Source of the DNA: Hymenobacter citatus
GTDB taxonomy: Bacteria; Bacteroidota; Bacteroidia; Cytophagales; Hymenobacteraceae
DNA length: 64,000 nt
Reading direction: 5' to 3'
NCBI RefSeq assembly: GCF_014333615.1
Contig: NZ_JACSCY010000007.1
Location: forward strand, 1 to 64,000
Part shown: in pieces, positions 7,929 through 19,106 of the stretch
How the letters are laid out: each line of letters begins with the position of its first letter
Position numbering within the stretch: the stretch's first letter is position 1
Made by a program: the position numbers and the translations under genes
Notes under the pieces: model-generated
What the model was told of the DNA's origin: nothing
Seen by the model: the letters and a program-made list of their open reading frames with translations, nothing else
Databases searched by the model: none

Positions 7929-8720
7929 TTATTTCAATGCCTCATTGAGTACACCAGCAAGCCGGATTCCAGCCTGCTGAATGCGCTGCTTCACCTGCGG
8001 GCCGTGCTCGGGAAAGTAAGCCCAGCCGTATGCTGGGTTCTGGGCCGCTTCGCCATAGATTTGCTCACAAAGCTGGTACGATTCGTAGAGCCACTGCGCA
8101 ATATCGTCGTGCTGCCATTGGCGGCGCAAGTGGGCGGGCACGTGGTCGTACTGCTGGCCCATCTCGGAGTAGCTGAGGCCCTGGTAGTCCAGCAAGCCGC
8201 TATCCCAGAGGCTGTGCAGGTTGGTTTCCTTGCCGCGGTAAGTGAGCTTGATGCTGTTGCCGCCCCGGTCCTCCAGCCGACCCGCGTGCAGGGGCTGGTG
8301 CACATCGCCTACAATATGAATCACGAATTTCAGCGCCACGGCGCGCTCAGCCTTAGACTTGCTCTTGTCTTTTAGAATGGCAATGTTGTCCTGCAACGCT
8401 TTGTAGGCGTTCGGAATCGTCTGGCTTTTCAGGTTTTCGATGTACTGGTCGTGGTTGAGGCCGCTGGGCGTGTTCACATAGTGCCAGGGGCTGGTGCCTT
8501 TGTACTCAGGGGTAGGCGGGTAGAGAATTTCGTCGGGCCAGGTGCTTACCAGTGTAACGGTTTCGGTGCCGAGGAGAGCTTTTATTTCGCGCTGAGCTTT
8601 GCGGGTAAGGTGATGTTCGGCCAAGCGGCCCACGGCCCGGTGACCCTCTACGCCCCAAGCCTGGCAAAAGCTAAACGGAACAAGCAGTAAAAAAAGCAGC
8701 GGCAGAATGCGTTTGCGCAT
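7929..8720 (-). CDS. S1/P1 family nuclease
   Basis: A 263-aa zinc-dependent nuclease exported through a signal peptide that ends at about residue 21. The mature protein would begin with Trp22 (AWGVEGH), whose amino group and carbonyl bind a zinc ion in this family. Further ligands are visible in HIVGDVHQPLHAG and NLHSLWDSGLLD, and an ASTWPDE-like STWPDEI segment is present. The family degrades single-stranded DNA and RNA in the periplasm or outside the cell, probably for nucleotide scavenging. Length is normal. A -7 box lies 30 nt upstream of the start. Confidence 0.95.
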   Translation of the reverse strand: MRKRILPLLFLLLVPFSFCQAWGVEGHRAVGRLAEHHLTRKAQREIKALLGTETVTLVSTWPDEILYPPTPEYKGTSPWHYVNTPSGLNHDQYIENLKSQTIPNAYKALQDNIAILKDKSKSKAERAVALKFVIHIVGDVHQPLHAGRLEDRGGNSIKLTYRGKETNLHSLWDSGLLDYQGLSYSEMGQQYDHVPAHLRRQWQHDDIAQWLYESYQLCEQIYGEAAQNPAYGWAYFPEHGPQVKQRIQQAGIRLAGVLNEALK

Positions 8721-8750
8721 AAGAAAAAAAGAAAAAACGTGATGCAGCTA

Positions 8751-8758
8751 CAAAGCTA
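8751..8758 (-). promoter_or_regulatory. -7 box (TAGCTTTG) for the S1/P1 nuclease gene
   Basis: TAGCTTTG matches TAnnTTTG and lies 30 nt before the ATG at 8720, giving a leader of about 25 nt that is rich in T. Confidence 0.5.
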
Positions 8759-8921
8759 GTGCTTAAAACGCTACCTGGCTGGCGAAAGCAACGCGGCAAA
8801 GTCGGTAGAAAGCCGGGCGGGTTGCCTCAACGGTGCAGTAGGGAAAGTTTTGTAGCTTTACCAACCCCCGTTTGGCTTCGGCCGCGGGCGTTCTGTTTTC
8901 TATCCACTTTACTTTCTCTTC

Positions 8922-10640
8922 ATGCAAACTGCTACTGCCGCGCAGGGACATCCCTCGCAGGCCAGTCACCCGAAGGGCCTCTACATCCTGTTTATGACGG
9001 AGATGTGGGAGCGTTTCAGCTACTACGGCATGCGCGCCCTGCTCATTCTGTACATGACCCAGGCGCTGGTATTCAACAAGGAATTTTCCTCGCTGATTTA
9101 CGGCAACTACACCAGCCTCGTGTACCTCACGCCCCTACTAGGCGGCTACATGGCCGACCGCTACTGGGGCAACCGCCGCTCTATCCTCATTGGTGGCCTG
9201 ATGATGGCCATAGGGCAATTTAGCCTGTTTTTCAGTGCCAGCAGCTACCAGTCGGCCGGCGTGGCCATGCCGCTGTTCTACCTGGGTTTGGGCCTGCTGA
9301 TCTTCGGCAACGGATTTTTTAAGCCCAATATCTCCTCTATGGTAGGCTCGCTTTACCCCGTGGGTGACAAGCGCATCGACTCGGCCTACACCATTTTCTA
9401 CATGGGTATCAACCTGGGCGCGTTTTTCTCGCCGCTGGTGTGCGGTACGCTGGGCAATACGGGTAATCCTGAGGACTTTAAGTGGGGCTTTCTAGCCGCC
9501 GGCATCGGGATGCTCATCGGCTCGCTGACGTTTGAGTTGTTCAAAAACAAGTACGTGGTTACGGCTGAAGGGGCGCCGCTGGGTGCCAAACCCGAGCGCA
9601 CGGTGGCCGAGTCGCCAGTGGTGCCCGTGCAGACGGATGGGCCGGTGCGGGCCACTACCGTTGCACAACCGGCCAAATCCGGTCTTAGCTCCGGCCGTAT
9701 CCTCGCGTTTATCGGAATATTCGTGGTAGTCTATGGCGTCATTGCCTGGCTTATGAACTACGACTGGATTGGAGCCTTGGTCTTTGCGTCGATGATTGTG
9801 ATGCCCCTGCTCATCCTGTCCGACTCGTCGTTGACGCGTCGGGAAAAGGAGAAAATCTACGTCATTTTGATTCTGAGCTTCTTCGTGATATTCTTCTGGG
9901 GCGCGTTCGAGCAAGCCGGGGCTTCCCTCACGTTCTTCGCCGACGAGCAAACGGATCGGAATTTAGGTTCCTACGTGGTACCGGCATCCTACTTCCAGTC
10001 GGCCAACGCGTTGTTCATTATCATTTTCGCGCCCATTTTTGCGGCCGTTTGGACGTTCATGGGCAAGCGCGGTATTGAGCCCTCTTCGCCTCTCAAGATG
10101 TCTATTGGTCTGATGCTGCTGGCCATAGGTTACCTCATCATTGCCTTTGGCGTGAAAGGGGTAGAGGCGAGCACCAAAGTGAGCATGTTCTGGCTGATTA
10201 CCATGTACATGCTGCACACGTTTGGTGAGCTGTGTCTGTCGCCCATCGGCTTGGCCTTGGTGAATAAGCTGGCGCCTGCCCGCTTTGCTTCGCTGCTGAT
10301 GGCCGTATGGTTCCTGGCTACTGCCGCCGGCAACAAGCTGGCCGGCGTGCTCAGCGGCCTGTACCCTCCCGGCCCCGGCGAGTTCGCCAAAGCCGCCCAG
10401 GAAGGCATCGACCTCCCCGCCATCCTCAACGGTGCGCAGCAAGCCAGCGCTACCGTTGTCGAAAAGTTGCAAAGCCTGGAGGTGCCCTACCAGTGGCCTA
10501 CCTTCCTGGGCATCGAAATCACGAACCTCTACCAGTTCTTCATGATTTTCGTGGCCCTGTCGGCCGCCGCGTCCATCATTCTATTCTTCCTCTACCGTCG
10601 CCTCACGCGCATGATGGAAGAGCCGGTAGTGGCGAAATAA
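8922..10640 (+). CDS. POT family proton-dependent peptide transporter
   Basis: A 572-aa inner-membrane transporter of the PTR2/POT family that imports di- and tripeptides with protons. The signature near the N-terminus (EMWERFSYYGMRALLILYMT, about residues 26-45) carries the ExxERF-type proton-coupling motif, and the TM2-TM3 loop has GGYMADRYWGNRRSILIGG. FFKPNISSMVG and a later EQAGASL and GELCLSPIGLALVNKLAP are also typical. About 12-14 membrane segments are seen, with a cytoplasmic stretch near residues 215-250. No start ambiguity is evident. The gene has its own terminator. Confidence 0.96.
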   Translation: MQTATAAQGHPSQASHPKGLYILFMTEMWERFSYYGMRALLILYMTQALVFNKEFSSLIYGNYTSLVYLTPLLGGYMADRYWGNRRSILIGGLMMAIGQFSLFFSASSYQSAGVAMPLFYLGLGLLIFGNGFFKPNISSMVGSLYPVGDKRIDSAYTIFYMGINLGAFFSPLVCGTLGNTGNPEDFKWGFLAAGIGMLIGSLTFELFKNKYVVTAEGAPLGAKPERTVAESPVVPVQTDGPVRATTVAQPAKSGLSSGRILAFIGIFVVVYGVIAWLMNYDWIGALVFASMIVMPLLILSDSSLTRREKEKIYVILILSFFVIFFWGAFEQAGASLTFFADEQTDRNLGSYVVPASYFQSANALFIIIFAPIFAAVWTFMGKRGIEPSSPLKMSIGLMLLAIGYLIIAFGVKGVEASTKVSMFWLITMYMLHTFGELCLSPIGLALVNKLAPARFASLLMAVWFLATAAGNKLAGVLSGLYPPGPGEFAKAAQEGIDLPAILNGAQQASATVVEKLQSLEVPYQWPTFLGIEITNLYQFFMIFVALSAAASIILFFLYRRLTRMMEEPVVAK

Positions 10641-10658
10641 GTGCCCGCTCTTTTTGCT

Positions 10659-10696
10659 AAAAAGCCCCGGCGCAGTTTCTGCGTCGGGGCTTTTTT
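10659..10696 (+). terminator. rho-independent terminator after the peptide transporter gene
   Basis: AAAAAGCCCCG-g-CGCAG pairs with CTGCG-t-CGGGGCTTTTT around a three-base loop, 18 nt after the stop codon, and ends in six T. Confidence 0.95.
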
Positions 10697-10716
10697 AGTG
10701 AAGTTGAGTCAAAATA

Positions 10717-10940
10717 CGTCTGTCATCCTGAGCAGAGCGAAGAACCTTCTCACGCATGAACGATACTATAGCAGGTTCTTGAACAGTGTGAAGACGCGTG
10801 CTCATGTCTTATCGTCCGAGCTGCATAGTTCAACGACGAGACGCGAATACGCGTCTCTACACCATTCGTGAAACCGCTGTAGTACCAACGACTCGTTCAT
10901 GCGTGAGAAGGTCCTTCGCGCTGCTCAGGATGACAGACGG
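10717..10940. repeat. GTCATCCTGAGC-family inverted repeat, copy 2, with nested insert
   Basis: The outer arms (10717-10763 and 10893-10940) both carry CGTCTGTCATCCTGAGC, CTTCTCACGCATGAACGA and complements, with one or two mismatches. The loop is about 130 bp instead of the usual 30 and contains a different palindrome, GAGACGCGAATACGCGTCTC at 10838-10857, plus an inverted copy of AGAACC/GGTTCT. It looks as if one repeat was inserted in the loop of another. Confidence 0.85.
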
Positions 10941-10956
10941 GTAGGGAACCAAAAGT

Positions 10957-10992
10957 AGAACGGCCCCGCAACCAACGTTGCGGGGCCGTTCT
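10957..10992 (-). terminator. terminator after groL
   Basis: GAACGGCCCCGCAAC pairs perfectly with GTTGCGGGGCCGTTC around a CAAC loop. On the minus strand it is followed by TACTTTTGG. It lies 52 nt after the groL stop codon. Confidence 0.85.
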
Positions 10993-11043
10993 ATAAGCAT
11001 CCGATTCAGCGAAATCTGCCAAATCAGCGACAAGCTGCGATGA

Positions 11044-12708
<1,665 letters not shown>

Positions 12709-12741
12709 TTACTGCAAAAAAGAAAGGAAACGGATATCGAC

Positions 12742-13032
12742 TTACAGAACGGCAAAAATGTCCGACTCCTTCATGATGAGGTAGTCTTTGCCTTCCACAG
12801 TGATTTCAGTGCCGGCGTATTTGCCGTACAGCACTTGGTCGCCCACGCTTACCTGGGGCTTAATGGCAGTGCCATTGTCGGCCACTTTGCCTTCGCCTAC
12901 GGCTACTACTTCGCCGCGCTGGGGCTTCTCCTTGGCCGTGTCGGGGATGATGATGCCAGATTTGGTCTTTTCCTCGGCAGCGGCCGGCGCGATGATAACG
13001 CGGTCAGCCAGCGGTTTAATGCTTAGTGACAT
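12742..13032 (-). CDS. groS: co-chaperonin GroES
   Basis: A 96-aa co-chaperonin of the usual length that caps the GroEL ring. [26 protein letters not shown] begins the domain, the mobile loop follows, and [24 protein letters not shown] is the classic C-terminal half. The ATG at 13032 is chosen because the family begins with KPLxDRV; a longer frame upstream is not protein-like. It is the first gene of groESL. A structured region with two nested hairpins and the decamer TGACAGAATG lies 80-150 nt upstream. Confidence 0.98.
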   Translation of the reverse strand: MSLSIKPLADRVIIAPAAAEEKTKSGIIIPDTAKEKPQRGEVVAVGEGKVADNGTAIKPQVSVGDQVLYGKYAGTEITVEGKDYLIMKESDIFAVL

Positions 13033-13111
13033 ATTGGTTGTTTTGGGTGAAAGTGAATGTAAAACTAAGGGGTGTTGGCAGAGGAACACTTCTTGTGCCA
13101 GCCCACTAAAA

Positions 13112-13180
13112 CCTGACAGAATGAACGCCCGAAGTGCATTTTTCGGGCTTTTGGCCTGTCAGGACTGCCATACGTGGCAG
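13112..13180. promoter_or_regulatory. structured region upstream of groS: nested palindromes and TGACAGAATG
   Basis: CCTGACAG (13112-13119) pairs with CTGTCAGG (13156-13163); inside it GCCCGAA (13127-13133) pairs with TTCGGGC (13142-13148). A second hairpin, CTGCCA-TACG-TGGCAG, follows at 13165-13180. The decamer TGACAGAATG at 13114 is repeated exactly at 19081 upstream of miaB. This may be a heat-shock control site, but it could also be a degraded repeat element. Confidence 0.45.
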
Positions 13181-13246
13181 GGTGGCGGTAGTTGAAGCGG
13201 CAGTACGCACTACCCTGTGCCTGGCAGCAGGTAGCCGCGCAGGCCA

Positions 13247-13284
13247 TAAAAAAACCAGCCGCTCCTTGAGGAAACGGCTGGTTT
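13247..13284 (-). terminator. terminator after secG
   Basis: On the minus strand AAACCAGCCG pairs with CGGCTGGTTT around a 13-nt loop and is followed by a T-run (plus-strand A at 13248-13254). It lies 22 nt after the secG stop and ends the miaB-to-secG cluster before groES. Confidence 0.9.
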
Positions 13285-13305
13285 ATCATGACGAAAAGGA
13301 TAGGG

Positions 13306-13710
13306 CTACTCTGCGGCTGGCGCGGGGGCAGGAGTAGTCGGTGCCGGGGTAGCAGGCTGCTGCGCAGGTGCGCCTGCCGGGGCCGGGGTAGCACCCGTGC
13401 CTGGCAGAGCCGGCGAGGAGGGTAGAGCCGGCGTTTCGAGGGCACGCTGCTGGTTGATGCTGCGTACGGGGCCGTTGCCGCCACCGCCACCCAGCATGTG
13501 GCTGCCCAGCGACAACACCATCAGGGCAATAGCAAAGCCCCAGGTCAGTTTTTCCAGCAAGTCGCCGGTGCGCTTCACGCCCATCAGCTGGGCCGTGCCG
13601 CCCGCGCCGAACTGGCTGGAAAGTCCGCCGCCCTTGGGGTTCTGGGCCAAAACGACCAGTGCCAGCAGCAAGCAAACGATAAAGACAAGAACAAGCAGTG
13701 CGTAATACAT
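13306..13710 (-). CDS. secG: preprotein translocase subunit SecG
   Basis: A 134-aa inner-membrane protein. SecG assists SecYE/SecA in protein export. The two membrane segments are residues 2-22 (YYALLVLVFIVCLLLALVVLA) and about 55-75 (LTWGFAIALMVLSLGSHML), joined by the conserved loop QNPKGGGLSSQFGAGGTAQLMG. The last 55 residues are a Pro/Ala-rich tail, longer than in E. coli SecG (110 aa) but common in Cytophagales. It starts 1 nt after the stop codon of the 415-aa gene upstream, so the two are translationally linked. Confidence 0.95.
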   Translation of the reverse strand: MYYALLVLVFIVCLLLALVVLAQNPKGGGLSSQFGAGGTAQLMGVKRTGDLLEKLTWGFAIALMVLSLGSHMLGGGGGNGPVRSINQQRALETPALPSSPALPGTGATPAPAGAPAQQPATPAPTTPAPAPAAE

Positions 13711-13711
13711 T

Positions 13712-14959
13712 CTATTCCGAAGATTTCAGTTGTGCAATTTGGTCGGCAAAGTACGCCTTTTTTTCCGGCTGCCGCACCATCAGGCGCTCATATATTTCAA
13801 TGGCCTTGGCCGTTTTGCCCTGTTTCACCATAATTTTTGCCAGACTTTCCGAAGCCAGCGAGGGTGTGGTGCTGGTGCTGCGCACCGATAAATCAGCCTG
13901 CTCCTCGGCGGGTGGCACCACGGCCGGTGCTTTTAAGCGAGGCTTGTTTTTTAGGAATTGATCGATGATAGCCAGTGTTTTACGTGGGGCCGGCTGGTGT
14001 GCCGCCACGTGGTCCAGCAGCAGCGCATCGGGTAAGAAAAAGCCGGTGGGTGGCAAGTCCGTGGTATACGGGCTGTGCGGTTGCAGGCTGGTGCCCAGGC
14101 GACTACCCAGGTCCAGGCCGTAACCAAGGGTAGGGTCGGCGTAGAATGGCGGACTGGCTACAGTACGCGTGGGCGGGGTAGGCGTCTCGGGAGCAGGCGT
14201 GTCGTCGAGTAGCTCGTAGGCAGCTGGGGCCGGCAGCCGCGAGTCGGCTAGGCCAAACTCAAAGCGTGAAGACCCCGCATCGGCCGGCGGCCGAATAGGG
14301 GGTGCCGTAGCGGGCAGCAAATCTTCTACCACAACAGGAATGGCTGCCTCATTGGTAGCCTCTACCGCAGTTTCCGTAATTGTTTCAGTTGCTGTAGCCT
14401 CAACAGTAGACAAAACCTCGTCTGTCTGCTCTACTACCTCAGCTTCTAGCTCGGCTATACTATCAACGGCTGGCGGAGAATCGCTAAGCGCAGGCAACGA
14501 AGTAGTGAATACTTCATTTGAGTCCGAAACGGGGACGTCGGCCTCGGCAGCAGCCGGAACTTCCTCTTCCACTAACTCAGCAGGTACCTCAATCAATACA
14601 GAAGCTGCCGGTTGGTCTTCGGCTAAAATTGCCTCAGCCGCGGGTAGGGCCAAGGGTGTCTCAGGAGCTGCCAGCTGAACTGACTTTGCAGAAGCAAGTG
14701 CCGAAGTAGCGGCAGGCAGCAGCACGTCGGGTTGCTCAATGAGCAAGCGCAGCAATTGGCGGTCGGCGGCGTAGGTAGCTGCCCGGCGCAGGCGCTGGCT
14801 AGCCAGCATACTACCCTTGTCGTGAGCAGCTTTGGCTAGCAGCAGGTGGGCGGTCTGGCAGTAAGGAAAGGCCGTAGCCAGCTGCACCAGCTCCTGATTT
14901 TCGGCCTCCGAAATGGAGCCTACGTGGTCCAGAATATGCAGCAGTGACGCACGGGTCAT
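13712..14959 (-). CDS. conserved protein of the lptE-secG cluster (unknown function)
   Basis: A 415-aa protein with three parts. Residues 1-85 are helical with repeat-like helices (SEAENQELVQLATAFPYCQTAHLLLAKAAH) and resemble TPR units. Residues 90-230 are acidic and rich in Ala, Pro, Val and Glu, hence probably disordered. Residues 355-415 end with ESLAKIMVKQGKTAKAIEIYERLMVRQPEKKAYFADQIAQL, a further TPR-like helix pair that I recognise as conserved in this position in related Bacteroidota. No signal peptide or membrane segment is present, so it is probably cytoplasmic. The function is not known. The tight spacing with secG suggests a link to export. Confidence 0.8.
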   Translation of the reverse strand: MTRASLLHILDHVGSISEAENQELVQLATAFPYCQTAHLLLAKAAHDKGSMLASQRLRRAATYAADRQLLRLLIEQPDVLLPAATSALASAKSVQLAAPETPLALPAAEAILAEDQPAASVLIEVPAELVEEEVPAAAEADVPVSDSNEVFTTSLPALSDSPPAVDSIAELEAEVVEQTDEVLSTVEATATETITETAVEATNEAAIPVVVEDLLPATAPPIRPPADAGSSRFEFGLADSRLPAPAAYELLDDTPAPETPTPPTRTVASPPFYADPTLGYGLDLGSRLGTSLQPHSPYTTDLPPTGFFLPDALLLDHVAAHQPAPRKTLAIIDQFLKNKPRLKAPAVVPPAEEQADLSVRSTSTTPSLASESLAKIMVKQGKTAKAIEIYERLMVRQPEKKAYFADQIAQLKSSE

Positions 14960-14995
14960 CTAATTGAAATTTTGAGTGTTACATGTTGAGTACTA

Positions 14996-15117
14996 CCGAA
15001 CGTCATTTCAACCGTAGGAAGAAACCTCGCATGCATAGCTAACTCAATCGGCAGAAATTAGCGTTGCACGCGAGATTCCTCCTTGCTTGGTGCGCAACCC
15101 AGTCGAAAGGACGTTCG
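14996..15117. repeat. degenerate GTCATTTCAACC-type inverted repeat
   Basis: CCGAACGTCATTTCAAC at 14997 faces GTCGAAAGGACGTTCGG at 15101-15117. Inside, CTCGCATGC and GCTAA face TTAGC and GCACGCGAG. Several mismatches and indels are present, so this copy is older or a different subtype from the GTCATCCTGAGC group. It fills the gap between lptE and the 415-aa gene. Confidence 0.65.
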
Positions 15118-15131
15118 GCAACACTGCTACC

Positions 15132-15698
15132 TCACCAGTTCGCCACCGACTTGTTGAACACGTCGGTGATGATGTTAGTAGTGATTTTGCGGATGGACGA
15201 CGGGTCGCTGTTGATCGTGACGATAGACTGCGACGCGGGAAAGTCACCGTTACTCTGAAAAGTCTGCTCGAAGCTCTGCTTCTCATCCTTGGTATTGATG
15301 AACTTCACCCGCACCTGAATGGTAAGACGGTTCACACCAGCTTGATCCACGTTGCCTTCGCGCTGAATGGCGGCTGGGGCGAAATCGTAGGCAATAATTT
15401 GGCCCTCAATCTGTAAATCACCGTCGCGCTGCTGCATTTTCAGCGGCGTGTTGCGCTGAAAGTAGTCCTTGAAATCCTCCGTAAACTGCTGCGACAGTGC
15501 CGAAGGGCCGTTGCTGGAGTTGTTCTGGAAGGTAGCAATCGACATGGTCTTCACCGACGGATCGATATTCGTACCGGTGAAGGAGTACACCGAGCAACCA
15601 CTTAGTAAGAAGCTGATAGCTAATAGCTGATAGCTGATAGCTTTATCATACTTCCTATTCAGAAAATTGAGAGCTAACAGCCAACGGTTAGCAGCCAT
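15132..15698 (-). CDS. lptE: LptE family LPS-assembly lipoprotein
   Basis: A 188-aa outer-membrane lipoprotein. LptE plugs LptD and helps insert lipopolysaccharide in the outer leaflet. The lipobox is LLSGC with Cys35, followed by SVYSFTGTNIDPSVKTMSI, and the domain continues with EDFKDYFQRNTPLKM and TIQVRVKFINTKDEKQSFEQTF, as in Bacteroidota LptE. ATG 15698 lies 13 nt after the stop of the sigma-54 activator gene. The N-terminal 30 residues are unusual: they include NRKYDKAISYQLLAISF, encoded by tandem AGCTATCAGCTAT units at 15611-15642, so the signal sequence appears to be built from a simple repeat. Confidence 0.88.
   Translation of the reverse strand: MAANRWLLALNFLNRKYDKAISYQLLAISFLLSGCSVYSFTGTNIDPSVKTMSIATFQNNSSNGPSALSQQFTEDFKDYFQRNTPLKMQQRDGDLQIEGQIIAYDFAPAAIQREGNVDQAGVNRLTIQVRVKFINTKDEKQSFEQTFQSNGDFPASQSIVTINSDPSSIRKITTNIITDVFNKSVANW
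15611..15642. repeat. tandem AGCTGATAGCTA units inside the lptE signal sequence
   Basis: The plus strand reads AGCTGATAGC-TAATAGCTGA-TAGCTGATAG-CT, an imperfect tandem of a 7-8 bp unit. On the coding strand it encodes AISYQLLAIS, the hydrophobic part of the lptE signal peptide. Further inverted GCTAACAG/GGTTAGC words lie just beside it at 15672-15692. Confidence 0.7.
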
Positions 15699-15711
15699 CA
15701 GTTTAGAGAAA

Positions 15712-17028
15712 CTACGCTTGTTCCAGATCATACTGTTTGAGCTTGCGGTACAACGTGCGCTCGGAGATGCCCAGGTCGTGGGCGGCATACTTGCGCTTGT
15801 TGTTGTGCTTTTTTAACGCCTTGATAATCATTTCCTTTTCCTTTGCTTCCAGGGAAAGGGTTTCCTCTTCCGTCTCATGCGGAATATCTTCAACGCGTTG
15901 CTCGTCATCTTCGTATTCGGTGGCGTCCTCCACCTCGGGGTGCATGAAGTAATCCGACGAAGCACCAGCTGCATCGGCAGGACGGGCGTTCAGACGGCCG
16001 CCGTCGTAGGGGGCCACATTGAGGTTGGTGAACAGGTGACTATTCTGGCGCAACAGCTCCTGGGCCTCCTGGGGGCGCTGACCGGCTGCTAGGTCCAAGA
16101 CCAACTTCTTCAAGTCGGTCATGTCACGACGCATGTCGAAGAGCACTTTATATAATAAGTCGCGCTCAGAGTAAGCATTACCCGCGCCGTCGGTGGCCGG
16201 ACCCGCCGCGCTCAGCAGCATAGGTAGGTTGCTGCTTTGCTCCTGGGGAAGGTACTGGCGCAGGTGGGTGGCATCTACCTCGCGCTCCATTTCTAGTACC
16301 GACATTTGCTCGGCCACGTTCTTGAGCTGGCGGATGTTGCCCGGGAAGCGGTAGCGCTGCAACTCCCGCACCGCCTCCGGCGACAGCGAAATGGGCTTTA
16401 CACGGTAACGGTCGGCAAAATCGGTGGCGAACTTGCGGAACAACAGGTAGATATCGTCGCCCCGCTCGCGCAGGGGTGGTACCGTGATGGGCACCGTATT
16501 GAGGCGGTAGTAGAGGTCTTCGCGGAAACGGCCGTTGCGCACGGCATCCATCAGGTTCACGTTGGTAGCAGCTACCACGCGCACGTCGGTTTTCTGCACC
16601 TTGGAAGACCCTACCCGGATAAACTCGCCGTTTTCTAGCACCCGCAGCAAGCGCGCCTGCGTACCTAAGGGCATTTCCCCAATTTCGTCGAGAAAAATAG
16701 TGCCGCCGTTGGTCACTTCAAAATAGCCCTTGCGCGCCTCATTAGCACCCGTGAAGGAGCCTTTTTCGTGCCCAAACAGCTCCGAATCGATGGTGCCCTC
16801 GGGAATGGCGCCGCAGTTGATGGCAATAAACTGCCCGTGCTTGCGCGGCGACAGCGCATGGATAATCTTAGAAAACGACTCCTTGCCAGAGCCACTTTCG
16901 CCGGTTATCAGCACCGTCATATCGGTAGGCGCTACCTGCGCCGCCACCTGAATGGCGTAGTTCAGCGCCGGCGCATTGCCGATAATGCCGAAGCGGAGTT
17001 TTATACTTTGAATCTCAGATGGTGTCAA
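15712..17028 (-). CDS. sigma-54-dependent transcriptional activator, Fis-type HTH
   Basis: A 438-aa AAA+ activator without an N-terminal receiver domain. Walker A is GESGSGKE at residues 43-50, the sigma-54 contact loop is GSFTGA at 90-95 (a common variant of GAFTGA), Walker B lies in GGTIFLDEIGEMP, and the arginine-finger region REDLYYRLNTVPI follows. The C-terminus, NNKRKYAAHDLGISERTLYRKLKQYDL, is a Fis-type helix-turn-helix. It should remodel sigma-54 RNA polymerase at unknown promoters; with no sensor domain its activity is probably set by amount or a partner protein. It is directly followed by lptE, and in my recollection this order is conserved in Cytophagales. Confidence 0.94.
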   Translation of the reverse strand: MTPSEIQSIKLRFGIIGNAPALNYAIQVAAQVAPTDMTVLITGESGSGKESFSKIIHALSPRKHGQFIAINCGAIPEGTIDSELFGHEKGSFTGANEARKGYFEVTNGGTIFLDEIGEMPLGTQARLLRVLENGEFIRVGSSKVQKTDVRVVAATNVNLMDAVRNGRFREDLYYRLNTVPITVPPLRERGDDIYLLFRKFATDFADRYRVKPISLSPEAVRELQRYRFPGNIRQLKNVAEQMSVLEMEREVDATHLRQYLPQEQSSNLPMLLSAAGPATDGAGNAYSERDLLYKVLFDMRRDMTDLKKLVLDLAAGQRPQEAQELLRQNSHLFTNLNVAPYDGGRLNARPADAAGASSDYFMHPEVEDATEYEDDEQRVEDIPHETEEETLSLEAKEKEMIIKALKKHNNKRKYAAHDLGISERTLYRKLKQYDLEQA

Positions 17029-17076
17029 GGTCGTGGTAGGTTTTCGTAGGGTAGACGAAAAGCGGGCGGGAGTATT

Positions 17077-17385
17077 TTACTCAACTATTCCGTTATACTC
17101 TGGATTATGCGGTATATATCTAACTTTTACAGTATCACCGATTTTGTAAATAGGATTACGAGAATTGCCAGTGTAATCTCTACCATTTACTCTGAAAGAG
17201 TATGAAAATTGGTGAGATACAGAGCTATTCCCAAAGAAGTTTTTTCTGTCAATAATAACCGCGTGAGCTATAAGTCCAGGAGCCTCTAGTGCACGGGATG
17301 TTTTTTCCCTTGAATTAATTCGTACAGAAAGTAATTCGGAGCGGCAACGATAAAGAACAAACCTAGCAGATCTGTTAAAGACCAT
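17077..17385 (-). CDS. small DUF3592-like protein in an AT-rich insert
   Basis: A 102-aa protein. The second half (SHQFSYSFRVNGRDYTGNS, then KIGDTVKVRYIPHNPEYN) has the beta-strand pattern of DUF3592-type domains, which usually sit between two membrane helices. No membrane segment is visible here, so the gene may be truncated or its true start may differ. Composition is clearly richer in A+T than in miaB and the sigma-54 gene, between which it sits, and this suggests insertion into a conserved gene order. Function unknown. Confidence 0.55.
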   Translation of the reverse strand: MVFNRSARFVLYRCRSELLSVRINSREKTSRALEAPGLIAHAVIIDRKNFFGNSSVSHQFSYSFRVNGRDYTGNSRNPIYKIGDTVKVRYIPHNPEYNGIVE

Positions 17386-17445
17386 ACAGATCTTCTTGCT
17401 CTTTCAGTCATTGGTAATGAGAGTGTTCGAAAGGAGAAATTTACT

Positions 17446-17543
17446 TTATGTCATGTTGAGCTTGTCGAAGCATCTCACGTGTTGACACCGGATACTATCT
17501 GTCGTCGGCACGCGAGATGCTTCGACAAGCTCAGCATGACATA
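17446..17543. repeat. GTCATGTTGAGCTTGTCGAAGC-type inverted repeat
   Basis: The left arm (17446-17481) and right arm (17509-17543) share TTATGTCATG, TGAGCTTGTCGAAGC and ATCTC, with two mismatches, around a 27-nt loop. This is a second sequence subtype of the same architecture as the GTCATCCTGAGC copies: the inner arm has GAAGCATCTC instead of GAAGGACCTTCTC. Confidence 0.88.
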
Positions 17544-17556
17544 ACTAAAAACCCAT

Positions 17557-19017
<1,461 letters not shown>

Positions 19018-19054
19018 GGAGGCGCGCAGCTTCAGCTTCACATTTTGGGAGCGT

Positions 19055-19093
19055 CAAAGGTAAGGTTTTTACCGCAGAAATGACAGAATGGCA
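19055..19093 (-). promoter_or_regulatory. miaB promoter: TACCTTTG with TGACAGAATGGCA in the -33 region
   Basis: On the minus strand TACCTTTG (19055-19062) matches TAnnTTTG, 37 nt before the start. The direct repeat TGACAGAATGGCA (19081-19093) occupies the place where a -33 element is expected. The first ten bases recur exactly upstream of groS (13114-13123), which suggests a shared regulator; this is inference. Confidence 0.5.
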
Positions 19094-19106
19094 GAGGGGG
19101 GAAGTG

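Noticed and set aside
13127..13153. GCCCGAA hairpin followed by TTTT as a plus-strand terminator
   Set aside because: No plus-strand gene lies upstream; it is more likely part of the nested structure upstream of groS.
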